A stretch of DNA of 64,000 nt from an uncultured Mycoplasmatota bacterium (lineage in GTDB: Bacteria; Bacillota_I; Bacilli_A; RF39; UBA660). Under the pieces are notes generated by a model. It searched no databases, had not been told where the DNA came from, and was given only the letters and a program-made list of their open reading frames with translations. Positions 43,554-51,121 of the stretch are shown here, piece by piece (the stretch's first letter is position 1; every line of letters starts with the position of its first letter). The position numbers were made by a program, and so were the translations under genes. The stretch spans positions 1 to 64,000 of the forward strand of contig UQXO01000001.1 in the NCBI GenBank assembly GCA_900545005.1, read 5' to 3'.

Positions 43554-43600
43554 TGGCATGGACAGAAGGATTTTAACCCTCGCGAGCGGTTTTGGAGAGA
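43554..43600 (-). pseudogene. Broken duplicate of the 3' half of tRNA-Trp
   Basis: Forty-seven bases matching the 3' part of the intact tRNA-Trp at 44380-44426, from CCA through the T arm to the anticodon loop, with three differences in the first 45 positions. One change turns the conserved C of the T loop into A, another breaks the acceptor stem. The 5' half is absent: beyond the anticodon loop the match ends. It cannot be a working tRNA and looks like an attachment-site remnant. Confidence 0.78.
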
Positions 43601-43706
43601 TTAGCCACATTAGTTAAAATCTGGCTTTTTTGTAATAATTCATGGCATTTCTAAAAGTGACACAAAAAAATAACTTTAAGTAGTTTTTATTAAACAACTA
43701 AACAAC

Positions 43707-43734
43707 GAAAAAAGAAGCATATCATAGGCTCCTT
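43707..43734 (-). terminator. Rho-independent terminator
   Basis: On the minus strand AAGGAGC and GCTTCTT pair (one G-U) around a nine-base loop and are followed by TTTTCG. It lies just after the 119-residue gene. Confidence 0.65.
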
Positions 43735-43742
43735 ACTTAATT

Positions 43743-44102
43743 TTAATATCCTATGGTGTACTCGTTATACCATAAATGTTTTTCTATCGTATAAGAAATC
43801 TGACGCCCGTTATTGTTAGAATTATAATTATCCACAATTTTTTGAAGTTTAGCATTTAAGGAGTCGTAATTTTCATGAGTTCTAAATCTATGACCAATCA
43901 TACAACAAGTATTTACAAAGCAACTATTCTCAGGAATATCAATTTTAAAGCCATCACTATACTCATAATGACTTAGATTGTAAGCCGTTTGGCACTTTTC
44001 TCCTAAACTATTTTTAGGATTGTAGACAAAAAAGTAAAAAACAACGGCTAATATGGCAGGAGTAACACAGACAATTAAAATTATCTTTTGTTTTTTGTTC
44101 AT
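43743..44102 (-). CDS. Membrane-anchored protein with Cys-rich outer part
   Basis: A 119-residue protein with one N-terminal helix (about 7-26) and an outer part with four Cys (EKCQTAY, NSCFVNTCCMIGHRF). The rest is Asn/Tyr-rich. No family recognised. It lies inside the interval between the intact tRNA-Trp and its broken copy, so it may be a leftover of an integrated element. A perfect DnaA box (43828-43836) is within its coding part. Confidence 0.65.
   Translation of the reverse strand: MNKKQKIILIVCVTPAILAVVFYFFVYNPKNSLGEKCQTAYNLSHYEYSDGFKIDIPENSCFVNTCCMIGHRFRTHENYDSLNAKLQKIVDNYNSNNNGRQISYTIEKHLWYNEYTIGY
43828..43836 (+). promoter_or_regulatory. DnaA box (perfect match)
   Basis: TTATCCACA, the consensus DnaA box, inside the 119-residue gene. 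Two more are at 44523-44531 and 44540-44548. Binding is not shown. Confidence 0.45.
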
Positions 44103-44303
44103 CGGTTAAAATCCCTTTCTTGGCGTTATTATATCATATTCTTGTTTAATGAAGTAAAAAGTTGGAAACATCATTACTTATTATCATATTTAGAAATATT
44201 ATTTTTAATTTAATTGAATACACTAGGGCTTTAATTATTTTAGTAGTAATGAAGTAGTTAAAATACCATATAATTTTTTATCCAAAATTCTTTAATAAAG
44301 TAT

Positions 44304-44345
44304 TAAAAAAATACATCTAATTTTTTATATAAATTAAATGTATTT
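44304..44345 (-). terminator. Terminator of tRNA-Trp
   Basis: On the minus strand AAATACAT-TTAATTT pairs with AATTA-ATGTATTT and is followed by T-rich sequence, about 35 bases after the tRNA 3' end. Confidence 0.75.
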
Positions 44346-44379
44346 CATATAAGACTCCTACATAGAGTTAATTTTTATT

Positions 44380-44453
44380 TGGCAGGGACAGAAGGATTTG
44401 AACCCTCGCGAACGGTTTTGGAGACCGTCATACTACCACTATATTATGTCCCT
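44380..44453 (-). tRNA. tRNA-Trp (anticodon CCA)
   Basis: A 74-base tRNA with encoded CCA. Acceptor AGGGACA pairs with TGTCCCT; D arm AGTGGTAGTAT; anticodon stem ACGGT/ACCGT with loop CTCCAAA, anticodon CCA; T arm GAGGG-TTCAAAT-CCTTC. CCA reads UGG only, and no UCA anticodon tRNA is seen, in line with UGA as stop. It has its own promoter and terminator. Confidence 0.97.
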
Positions 44454-44473
44454 AATTTTTCCTTTGCTCTTCC

Positions 44474-44503
44474 ATTATAATACATAATATATTATTTTAG
44501 CAA
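44474..44503 (-). promoter_or_regulatory. Promoter of tRNA-Trp
   Basis: On the minus strand TTGCTA (44503-44498), 18 bases, TATAAT (44479-44474), about 20 bases before the mature 5' end. Confidence 0.75.
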
Positions 44504-44521
44504 GGAAAAATTGCTTTTTGC

Positions 44522-44549
44522 CTGTGGATAAGTCGCTAGTTATCCACAG
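44522..44549. promoter_or_regulatory. Inverted pair of perfect DnaA boxes / hairpin
   Basis: CTGTGGATAA-N8-TTATCCACAG: a perfect 10-bp inverted repeat whose arms are two consensus DnaA boxes (TGTGGATAA at 44523-44531, TTATCCACA at 44540-44548). It overlaps the stop of the DUF3298 gene and lies before the tRNA-Trp promoter. It could also serve as the transcription terminator of that gene, although the T run only starts about 10 bases later. Confidence 0.55.
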
Positions 44550-45159
44550 ATTTCAGCCATTTGTTAAGTTTATTCATTGGAATGGTTATTTTAATACTGC
44601 CACTAGCCCAAGGTGCTACTTGATATGGTGGGAAAGTCAAATGTAAACCTTCTTTATCAAAATAATATAAAGAGAAGTTTTCTAACATTGGTTTAGTCCC
44701 TTCCTTTAACCAATTTTTATCTTCATTAGCGCCTATTTTTATTAATTCTTCATAACTTAGTTTAGAAAGTATTTCTAAGTAATTATCATTATTAAAGAAA
44801 TCTTTTAATTCTAAAATTTCACCACTCTTATTATAAGTAAATTGGTTATTTATTTGAAAATAATGAACGCCACCAGTATAACTAGAAATAGTATATTGTA
44901 AAAAATATATACCATTATATTCATGTAATTCATAATCAGTATAAAAGTCATTTTTAATGTCATTATAGTTTTCATACTGTTTAAATTCTTCTAACTTTTC
45001 ATCTAACCAATCTTTAATCTTTTTATTAACATGAAAAAAAGGCGTTTCATAAATATCTATTTTATAGGTATATTTATCCGTACTTTCTTTTACTTCATAA
45101 GCAAAAACATGATTAGTCAAAATAAGAGATGATAGTATAAATATAAATAATAATTTCAT
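44536..45159 (-). CDS. Exported DUF3298 (RsiV-like) domain protein
   Basis: A 207-residue secreted or surface protein. The signal peptide of about 20 residues ends VFA-YE. The DUF3298 domain has YFLQYTISSYTGGVHYF and the C-terminal FPPYQVAPWASGSIKITIP segment. The same domain forms the lysozyme-binding part of RsiV, but no anti-sigma region or membrane anchor is present here, so the ligand is unknown. Upstream of the tRNA-Trp promoter. Confidence 0.85.
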   Translation of the reverse strand: MKLLFIFILSSLILTNHVFAYEVKESTDKYTYKIDIYETPFFHVNKKIKDWLDEKLEEFKQYENYNDIKNDFYTDYELHEYNGIYFLQYTISSYTGGVHYFQINNQFTYNKSGEILELKDFFNNDNYLEILSKLSYEELIKIGANEDKNWLKEGTKPMLENFSLYYFDKEGLHLTFPPYQVAPWASGSIKITIPMNKLNKWLKSVDN

Positions 45160-45228
45160 ATAATCACCATTTATAGGATAACCAAAAAAGTAGAGATTAT
45201 ACTCTACTCTAGTTACAATATATTTTTA

Positions 45229-47331
45229 CTATTTTTGATTAATTATTATCTTATTATCTTGATAGTCAACTTCTAATTTAGCATTAGGTTTAACAGTATT
45301 TTCGATTAATTGTTTAGCAAGGACAGTTTCTAGTTCTCTACTTACTAGACGCTTTAATGGTCTGGCACCATAGTACTCATCATAACCATTTTCAACAAAG
45401 TAATTTCTAGCCGCTGGAGTCAAAGTAATAGTAAGGTTTAAGTCTTTTAGACGAGTTTCTATTTCTTTGATTAATTTATCTAAAATACTAGATAATACTT
45501 CTTTAGTTAATTTATTAAACATTATTACTTCATCGATACGGTTAATAAATTCTGGTTTAAAGTACTTATGAAGTTCTTGTTCGACCTTTTCAGGTTCATT
45601 ATTTAAGATATATTCACTACCAACATTAGAAGTCATAATAATTATAGTATTTTTAAAGTCAACAGTACGACCATTAGAATCAGTTAATCTACCATCATCT
45701 AAAATTTGTAAAAGTAAGTTTAAGACATCAGGATGGGCTTTTTCGATTTCATCAAATAGAACAATACTATAAGGATTACGACGAACAGCCTCGGTTAATT
45801 GACCGCCTTCTTCATACCCAACATAACCAGGAGCAGCACCAACTAGACGAGATACAGAATATTTTTCCATATATTCACTCATATCAATTCTTATCATATG
45901 TTTTTCATCATCAAACAACTCATAAGCAAGAGCTTTAGCTACTTCGGTTTTACCAACACCAGTTGGTCCTAGGAAAATAAAGGAACCAATAGGACGGTTA
46001 GGATCTTTAATACCACTACGACTACGAATGATAGCTTCACTTACTAGTCTTAAAGCTTCTTTTTGACCTTTAACTCTTTTACCTAAATTTTCTTCTAAGT
46101 GTAAAAGTTTTTCTTTTTCACTACTTATTAATTTGGCAATAGGAATATTAGTCCATTTACTAATGACATTTGCTATATCATCAGAGGTTACAACATCACT
46201 TAAAATACGAGATTTTTCTTTGCTATTTAGTTCTTCTAGTTCTTTTTCTAATCTTGGAATAGTACCATGACGAAGGCGTGCAGCTGTCTCTAAATCATAA
46301 CGATTTTCAGCCGTTTCTAAATCAAATCTAGCTTTAGATATTTCTTGTTTTTTATTCTTAATATTTTCATTAAGACTTTTTTCTTTCTCCCAGGCACTTC
46401 TTAAATCTTGTTCTTGAAGTTTTAAGTCATATAATTCTTTATCGATTTCATCCTTACGACGAAGTGATAATTCATCCTTTTCTTTCTTAATAGCTTCCCT
46501 TTCGATTTCTAGACGCATAATCTTTCTCGTAAGTTCATCTAAGTTAGTTGGAACACTATCCATTTGAACTCTAATAGTAGCACAAGCTTCATCTACTAAG
46601 TCCAAGGCTTTATCTGGTAAATAACGATCAGTTATATAACGGTTAGATAAAGTAGCCGCTGCCACTAAAGCTTTATCTTGAATGGTAACCCCATGATGGA
46701 TTTCAAATCTTTCCTTTAAACCTCTTAAAATAGTTATCGTATCTTCAAGTGTTGGTTCATGAACAATTATCTTTTGGAAACGACGTTCTAAGGCCCCATC
46801 TTTTTCAATATATTTACGATATTCATTTAAGGTAGTAGCACCAATAACATGAATCTCTCCACGTGCAAGCATTGGTTTTAAGATATTTCCTGTATCCATG
46901 GCGCCTTCAATCGCTCCCGTGCCGACAATCATATGAATTTCATCGATAAACATGATGATGTTGCCTTCACTTTTCTTAATTTCATCTAAGACTTTCTTTA
47001 ATCTCTCTTCGAATTCTCCACGATATTTAGCCCCTGCTATTAAAGAAGCCATGTTAAGTTCCCAAATAGTTTTATCTTTTAGGGTACTTGGTACATCGCC
47101 TTTAACGATTCTTTGCGCTAGTCCTTCGACAATAGCTGTTTTACCAACACCGGGTTCACCGATTAAGACAGGATTGTTCTTGGTTTTACGCGATAAGACT
47201 TTAGTTATACTTCTAATTTCTTCATCACGACCAATTACAGGGTCAACTTTTCTTTTCTTGACCTCTTCATTTATATTACGACCATATTTTTCTAATACGT
47301 TTTCATTTTCTTCTGGATTATTATTAAACAT
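45229..47331 (-). CDS. clpB: ATP-dependent disaggregase ClpB without N-domain
   Basis: A 700-residue Hsp100 protein. AAA-1 has GEPGVGKTAIVEG and MFIDEIHMIVGTG; a long coiled-coil M domain (about 270-385) sets it apart from ClpA/ClpC; AAA-2 has GPTGVGKTEVAKA and IVLFDEIEKAHPD. The usual 150-residue N-terminal domain is missing, as also in Mycoplasma ClpB. There is no ClpP-binding IGF loop. It works with DnaK to rescue aggregated proteins. The ATG used is the second of two (AGGGG eight bases upstream). Control by HrcA at the CIRCE element is expected. Confidence 0.95.
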   Translation of the reverse strand: MFNNNPEENENVLEKYGRNINEEVKKRKVDPVIGRDEEIRSITKVLSRKTKNNPVLIGEPGVGKTAIVEGLAQRIVKGDVPSTLKDKTIWELNMASLIAGAKYRGEFEERLKKVLDEIKKSEGNIIMFIDEIHMIVGTGAIEGAMDTGNILKPMLARGEIHVIGATTLNEYRKYIEKDGALERRFQKIIVHEPTLEDTITILRGLKERFEIHHGVTIQDKALVAAATLSNRYITDRYLPDKALDLVDEACATIRVQMDSVPTNLDELTRKIMRLEIEREAIKKEKDELSLRRKDEIDKELYDLKLQEQDLRSAWEKEKSLNENIKNKKQEISKARFDLETAENRYDLETAARLRHGTIPRLEKELEELNSKEKSRILSDVVTSDDIANVISKWTNIPIAKLISSEKEKLLHLEENLGKRVKGQKEALRLVSEAIIRSRSGIKDPNRPIGSFIFLGPTGVGKTEVAKALAYELFDDEKHMIRIDMSEYMEKYSVSRLVGAAPGYVGYEEGGQLTEAVRRNPYSIVLFDEIEKAHPDVLNLLLQILDDGRLTDSNGRTVDFKNTIIIMTSNVGSEYILNNEPEKVEQELHKYFKPEFINRIDEVIMFNKLTKEVLSSILDKLIKEIETRLKDLNLTITLTPAARNYFVENGYDEYYGARPLKRLVSRELETVLAKQLIENTVKPNAKLEVDYQDNKIIINQK

Positions 47332-47355
47332 ATACATTTCCCCTTTCGAGTACTA

Positions 47356-47383
47356 ATTATACTCATTTATTAGCACTTGTCAA
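47356..47383 (-). promoter_or_regulatory. Promoter of clpB
   Basis: On the minus strand perfect TTGACA (47383-47378), 16 bases, TATAAT (47361-47356). The -35 box lies inside the CIRCE element. Confidence 0.88.
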
Positions 47384-47396
47384 GTATGAGTGCTAA
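47370..47396. promoter_or_regulatory. CIRCE element (HrcA operator) of clpB
   Basis: TTAGCACTT-N9-GAGTGCTAA, one base off the consensus TTAGCACTC-N9-GAGTGCTAA. It overlaps the -35 box of clpB, so HrcA would block transcription. Confidence 0.93.
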
Positions 47397-47425
47397 TTTT
47401 TTTATAAAAGAAAACATCTATGATG

Positions 47426-47559
47426 TTAGATTGATGTTGATAATCTTTCAAAAGTTGGATTTTCTTTAAGTTCAAAATTATTTAGAGTTTTCTTTCTGCT
47501 TTTATATACTTTTTCAATTCTTTTTAAATTTTGAATTCTAACTGTTCTTGCTTATTCAT
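47426..47559 (-). pseudogene. Possible frameshifted small ORF
   Basis: An ATG with AGAGGT upstream starts MNKQEQLEFKI and then stops, while a shifted frame reads on for about 40 codons (RIQNLKRIEKVYKSRKKTLN and following) to a TAA at 47426. It may be a broken short gene or chance in AT-rich sequence. It lies between the clpB CIRCE and the terminator of the zinc-ribbon gene. Confidence 0.25.
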
Positions 47560-47597
47560 AACTTTTACCTCTTATTTGGTAGCATGTCTCTTAATAT

Positions 47598-47637
47598 TAA
47601 AAAATTGTTAGACCTCAATTAATTAGGTCTAGCAATT
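47598..47637 (-). terminator. Rho-independent terminator
   Basis: On the minus strand ATTGCTAGACCT and AGGTCTAACAAT form a 12-bp stem with one mismatch (the loop is AATTAATTG) followed by six T. It ends the htpG/zinc-ribbon transcript. Confidence 0.9.
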
Positions 47638-47639
47638 CT

Positions 47640-48077
47640 TTATTTTACAACTTCAGCCTTAACTACTTCATTACGATTACATTTTACTGTAAAGGAATTT
47701 CCACATTCCGGACATTTAACCGTATGAGTTCCTTTTTTTAAAGGTAATTTTAGTACTTGATGACACTTTGGGCATCTTTTATATAAGGCTTTATTATAAT
47801 TTCTAATTATATTCTTATATAACTTAAATTTCTTTTTAGGATAACTTATAATCTTTACATAGATAGCATTTTCTTTTCTTCTTTGTTTAACATTCTTAGA
47901 TATTACTCTAAATATTAGAATAGTAATACTAAGGACTAAGGCTAAACTTAAATAAATATTATTAATAAAGATATCCATAATAGTCAAAATAACGATGACA
48001 ACTAAGTTGAAATTAAACAAGTCATCAAAGCCATTTCGACCAGGCATACTGCGATTAATTAAATCTTTATAAGACAC
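47640..48077 (-). CDS. Membrane protein with C-terminal zinc ribbon
   Basis: A 145-residue protein with two helices (about 22-60) and a Lys/Arg-rich segment. The C-terminal zinc ribbon has CPKCHQVLKLP and CPECGNSFTVKC. It starts at GTG with AAAGGAGG upstream, ten bases after the htpG stop, so it is likely in the HrcA-controlled transcript. Family with this architecture is common in low-GC Firmicutes; function unknown. Confidence 0.78.
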   Translation of the reverse strand: MSYKDLINRSMPGRNGFDDLFNFNLVVIVILTIMDIFINNIYLSLALVLSITILIFRVISKNVKQRRKENAIYVKIISYPKKKFKLYKNIIRNYNKALYKRCPKCHQVLKLPLKKGTHTVKCPECGNSFTVKCNRNEVVKAEVVK

Positions 48078-48087
48078 GTATCCTCCT

Positions 48088-49980
48088 TTATTTAGCTAGA
48101 TATTCACAAATCAAATTACTTATTTCCGTTGGATTTTCAATACTTAAACCTTCGATTAATCTTGCTTCAGCATATAAAATCTTTGTATAATTCTTTAATT
48201 CTTCTTTATCATTAGCATACAAGTCTTTGATTTTTTTAGCTATCTCATGTTTTTCATTAATCTCCAAAACTTTATTAGCAGTTACCCCATTATCAAATGG
48301 CATATTTTTCATAGTCTTTTCCATTTCAACTGAGATATCGCCTTCACTTGACAAACATACAGGATGATTTTTCAATCTATTAGTAAATTTAATAGCTTTG
48401 ACATCTGGAATTGCTTCTTGCATGAAAGTAAACATTTCCTTAGACTCATTATTTTTGGCTTCCAATTCTTTCTTTTCTTCTTCAGTCTCTAAATTAGCAT
48501 TTTCACTACAAACATTTTTAAATTCTTTTTCTTCATAACTTCTTAAAGTCATAAGAGCAAATTCATCAACATATTCAGTACAGTAAAGAATTTCATAACC
48601 TTTTTCTTTGGCAGCTTCAACTTGAGGTAATAGGTCAATTTTATCAACAGTTTCCCCACAAGCATAATAAATGTCTTTTTGATCTTCTTTCATACGACTA
48701 ACATATTCTTTTAAAGTTGTATATTTCTTATCATTAGATGAAATGAACATTACTAAGTCTTTAACCTTATCTTTATCCATTCCATAATTATTATATACAG
48801 CATACTTTATCTGCATACCAAAAGCGGTATAGAACTTTTCATACTTAGCACGGTCTTCATCACGCATAGTCTCTAATTCTTTTTTAATTTTACTTTCAAT
48901 CGAATTAGCAATAGTCTTTAAGATACGGTTTTGTTGCAAGGTTTCTCTAGAAATATTTAAGGATAAGTCTGGAGAATCAACAACGCCTTTTACAAAGCTA
49001 AAGTAGTCTGGTAGTAAATCAGCACATTTATCGGTTATTAAAACACCATTAGAATATAGTTGTAATCCTTTTTCATATTCCTTAGTATAGTAATCAAAAG
49101 GAGCATGAGATGGGATATAGACTAGAGAAGTATATTCGATTGTTCCTTCAGCTTTAGTATGAATATGAGCGATTGGTTCTTCATAATCAAAAAATTTATC
49201 ACTATAGAAAGTATTATATTCTTCAGCAGTTATTTTAGATTTATCTTTCTTCCAAATAGGAATTAATGAGTTTAAAGTAGTAAGTTCGGTATGTTCTTCA
49301 TATTCATCTGGATCTTTTTCATCTTTTTTAGGTTTTAGATGTTTATGAGTTTCATACATAGTAATTGGATAAGTTATATAATCACTATATTTCTTAATTA
49401 AAGTTGAAATTTCATATTCTTCTAAGTATTTAGAATATTTCTCTTCATCGGTATCATCTTTTAGATGCAAAATAATATCAGTACCATAAGCATCTTTAGT
49501 ACATGGTTCAATCTCATAGCCATCTATACCACTAGAAGTCCATTTATTGGCGGCATCACTACCGTATTTTTTAGATATAACTTCTACTTTACTAGCAACC
49601 ATAAAAGCAGAGTAGAAACCAACCCCAAATTTACCAATAATATCAATATTTTCTTTATGTTCATTATTTTCTTTGAAGTCACTAGACCCACTCTTAGCAA
49701 TGGTACCTAGGTTATTCTCTAATTCTTCAGCAGTCATACCAATACCATTATCACTGATAGTTAAAGTTTTATTCTCTTTATCAGGGGTAATATGAATATT
49801 AAATTTAGAAGTATCTACTTTTATATCCTTATCAGTTAAAGACATATAGTGAAGTTTATCAATCGCATCACTAGCATTAGATATAATCTCTCTTAAAAAT
49901 ATTTCTTTGTTTGTATAAATAGAATTAATCATTAAATCCATTAGTTTTTTAGATTCTGCTTTAAAAGCTTTTTTCTTCAT
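48088..49980 (-). CDS. htpG: Chaperone protein HtpG (Hsp90)
   Basis: A 630-residue Hsp90. The GHKL ATPase domain has REIISNASDAIDKLHY, DNGIGMTAEELENNLGTIAKSG and GVGFYSAFMVA; the middle domain has the catalytic Arg loop (LNISRETLQQNRIL); the C-terminal dimer domain follows. Normal length. It follows a CIRCE-overlapped promoter, whereas B. subtilis htpG is not controlled by HrcA. The zinc-ribbon gene is downstream. Confidence 0.97.
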   Translation of the reverse strand: MKKKAFKAESKKLMDLMINSIYTNKEIFLREIISNASDAIDKLHYMSLTDKDIKVDTSKFNIHITPDKENKTLTISDNGIGMTAEELENNLGTIAKSGSSDFKENNEHKENIDIIGKFGVGFYSAFMVASKVEVISKKYGSDAANKWTSSGIDGYEIEPCTKDAYGTDIILHLKDDTDEEKYSKYLEEYEISTLIKKYSDYITYPITMYETHKHLKPKKDEKDPDEYEEHTELTTLNSLIPIWKKDKSKITAEEYNTFYSDKFFDYEEPIAHIHTKAEGTIEYTSLVYIPSHAPFDYYTKEYEKGLQLYSNGVLITDKCADLLPDYFSFVKGVVDSPDLSLNISRETLQQNRILKTIANSIESKIKKELETMRDEDRAKYEKFYTAFGMQIKYAVYNNYGMDKDKVKDLVMFISSNDKKYTTLKEYVSRMKEDQKDIYYACGETVDKIDLLPQVEAAKEKGYEILYCTEYVDEFALMTLRSYEEKEFKNVCSENANLETEEEKKELEAKNNESKEMFTFMQEAIPDVKAIKFTNRLKNHPVCLSSEGDISVEMEKTMKNMPFDNGVTANKVLEINEKHEIAKKIKDLYANDKEELKNYTKILYAEARLIEGLSIENPTEISNLICEYLAK

Positions 49981-50062
49981 AAATATTATCTCCTTTTATA
50001 TAAATACATTATTCAATGTCATCTTTTTGTTTTAGCAGTCATATTTCTTGAATGCTAAATAA

Positions 50063-50091
50063 AGTATAATTCTTTTTTTAGCACTTGTCAA
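50063..50091 (-). promoter_or_regulatory. Promoter of htpG
   Basis: On the minus strand perfect TTGACA (50091-50086), 17 bases, TATACT (50068-50063). The leader is about 75 bases. Confidence 0.88.
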
Positions 50092-50105
50092 TTGGAGAGT
50101 GCTAA
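50078..50105. promoter_or_regulatory. CIRCE-like element of htpG, spacer of 10
   Basis: TTAGCACTT-N10-GAGTGCTAA. Both arms match CIRCE as at clpB, but the spacer is one base longer than the fixed N9. It overlaps the -35 box. Confidence 0.85.
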
Positions 50106-50191
50106 TTTTTTGATGAAAATTAGGCGAAGAAATTATGAAGTTTTGATGATTGAACATAAGATATAGTAGAAATAAAGTAACGAGGTGAATT

Positions 50192-50566
50192 ATGAGTGAT
50201 ACATTTTTTCTATCTATCCTAACGGGATACGATACTCTTTTTAAAGCCTTATTAATATTCATTGTCTTAGACTATTTAAGTGGAATTATGCGAGCTATTT
50301 ATACCAAAAAATTAAGTAGTAAAATCGGAGCGAAAGGGATAATTAAGAAGATTGGTTATATTGTTTTAATTGTTGTGGTCGAAATTTTAGATATTTTGCT
50401 TAAAGACAACGGTTATTTAAGAAATATTATTATTTATATGTTTATTGCTAATGAAGGAATAAGTATTTTAGAAAACTGGAGTGCTATGGGTATTAAGGTT
50501 CCGTATATTATCAAGGATAAATTTAGTAATTTGAAGGGAGGTGATGATGATGAGCAAAATAAGTAA
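50192..50566 (+). CDS. Phage-type holin (toxin secretion/phage lysis holin family)
   Basis: A 124-residue protein with three to four helices. The family motif VLDYLSGIMRAIYTKKLSSKIG near residues 25-50 and the MFIANEGISILEN segment are typical of the phage_holin_4 family. Holins make holes that release wall hydrolases. Here it overlaps by 17 bases a gene for an M23 peptidase with LysM, the normal partner type. GAGGTGA precedes the ATG. Confidence 0.9.
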   Translation: MSDTFFLSILTGYDTLFKALLIFIVLDYLSGIMRAIYTKKLSSKIGAKGIIKKIGYIVLIVVVEILDILLKDNGYLRNIIIYMFIANEGISILENWSAMGIKVPYIIKDKFSNLKGGDDDEQNK

Positions 50567-51095
50567 TCTAATCTTTCATAATAAAAAACATTATATAACT
50601 CAAAATTTTAGTGATAAGCACAAAGCTACTGACTATGGAACTTATCGAAAAAAGATTAACCAATATGCAATTGAAGATGGCTTTGTTACATGGACGGGAC
50701 TTATCAGTGGTGGTAAAACTGTTAAAATTAAGTATCCCAGAATAAATAAAGAGTTTTTACACTTACATTTAGATAAAATCAAGGTTAAAAAAGGTCAAAA
50801 GGTTAATAAAAATACGGTTCTAGGAACAACGGGGATGACAGGAATGGCAACAGGTATTCATCTACATTTAAGAATAAAAGATTTAAGTACAAATAAAATA
50901 CTCAATCCTGAAGAATATTCATTAATCTATGAAAAGGATAACCATATTTATTATGTTGTTAAAAAAAGAGATAATTTAACTAAGATTGCTAGGAAATATA
51001 AAATGACATGGCAAGAACTTTATAACAAAAATAAAGAGATTATAGGTTCTAACCCAAATCTCATTCGTGTTGGTCAAAAGTTACTAATTAAATGA
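50550..51095 (+). CDS. M23 peptidase with C-terminal LysM
   Basis: A 181-residue wall hydrolase without signal peptide. The peptidase core has HKATDYG (His and Asp zinc ligands), GGKTVKIKYP, HLHLDKIKVKKGQKV and TGIHLHLRI (second ligand pair). A LysM domain follows at about 135-181 (YVVKKRDNLTKIARKYKMTW, RVGQKLLIK). LysM binds peptidoglycan; M23 cuts peptide cross-links. Lack of a signal peptide and the overlap with the holin gene suggest holin-dependent release. The ATG with GGGAGGTG six bases upstream is used among four start-like codons in a row. It ends in TGA. Confidence 0.9.
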   Translation: MSKISNLIFHNKKHYITQNFSDKHKATDYGTYRKKINQYAIEDGFVTWTGLISGGKTVKIKYPRINKEFLHLHLDKIKVKKGQKVNKNTVLGTTGMTGMATGIHLHLRIKDLSTNKILNPEEYSLIYEKDNHIYYVVKKRDNLTKIARKYKMTWQELYNKNKEIIGSNPNLIRVGQKLLIK

Positions 51096-51121
51096 CTCTT
51101 ATTACTTTTTATATAAGTCTC

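Noticed and set aside
43554..43640. A second functional tRNA gene
   Set aside because: The 5' half does not pair: no acceptor 5' strand, no D arm, broken anticodon stem, and a changed T loop.
44522..44549. oriC at the inverted DnaA boxes
   Set aside because: No dnaA, dnaN or AT-rich unwinding element with DnaA-trio is present; three boxes are too few for an origin.
46952..47356. A 134-codon plus-strand frame opposite clpB
   Set aside because: Antisense shadow across the Walker region; hydrophobic composition comes from the complement of conserved codons.
50032..50262. A 76-codon minus-strand frame over the htpG promoter
   Set aside because: It runs through the CIRCE element, the -35 and -10 boxes and the ribosome site of the divergent holin gene; no ribosome site of its own.
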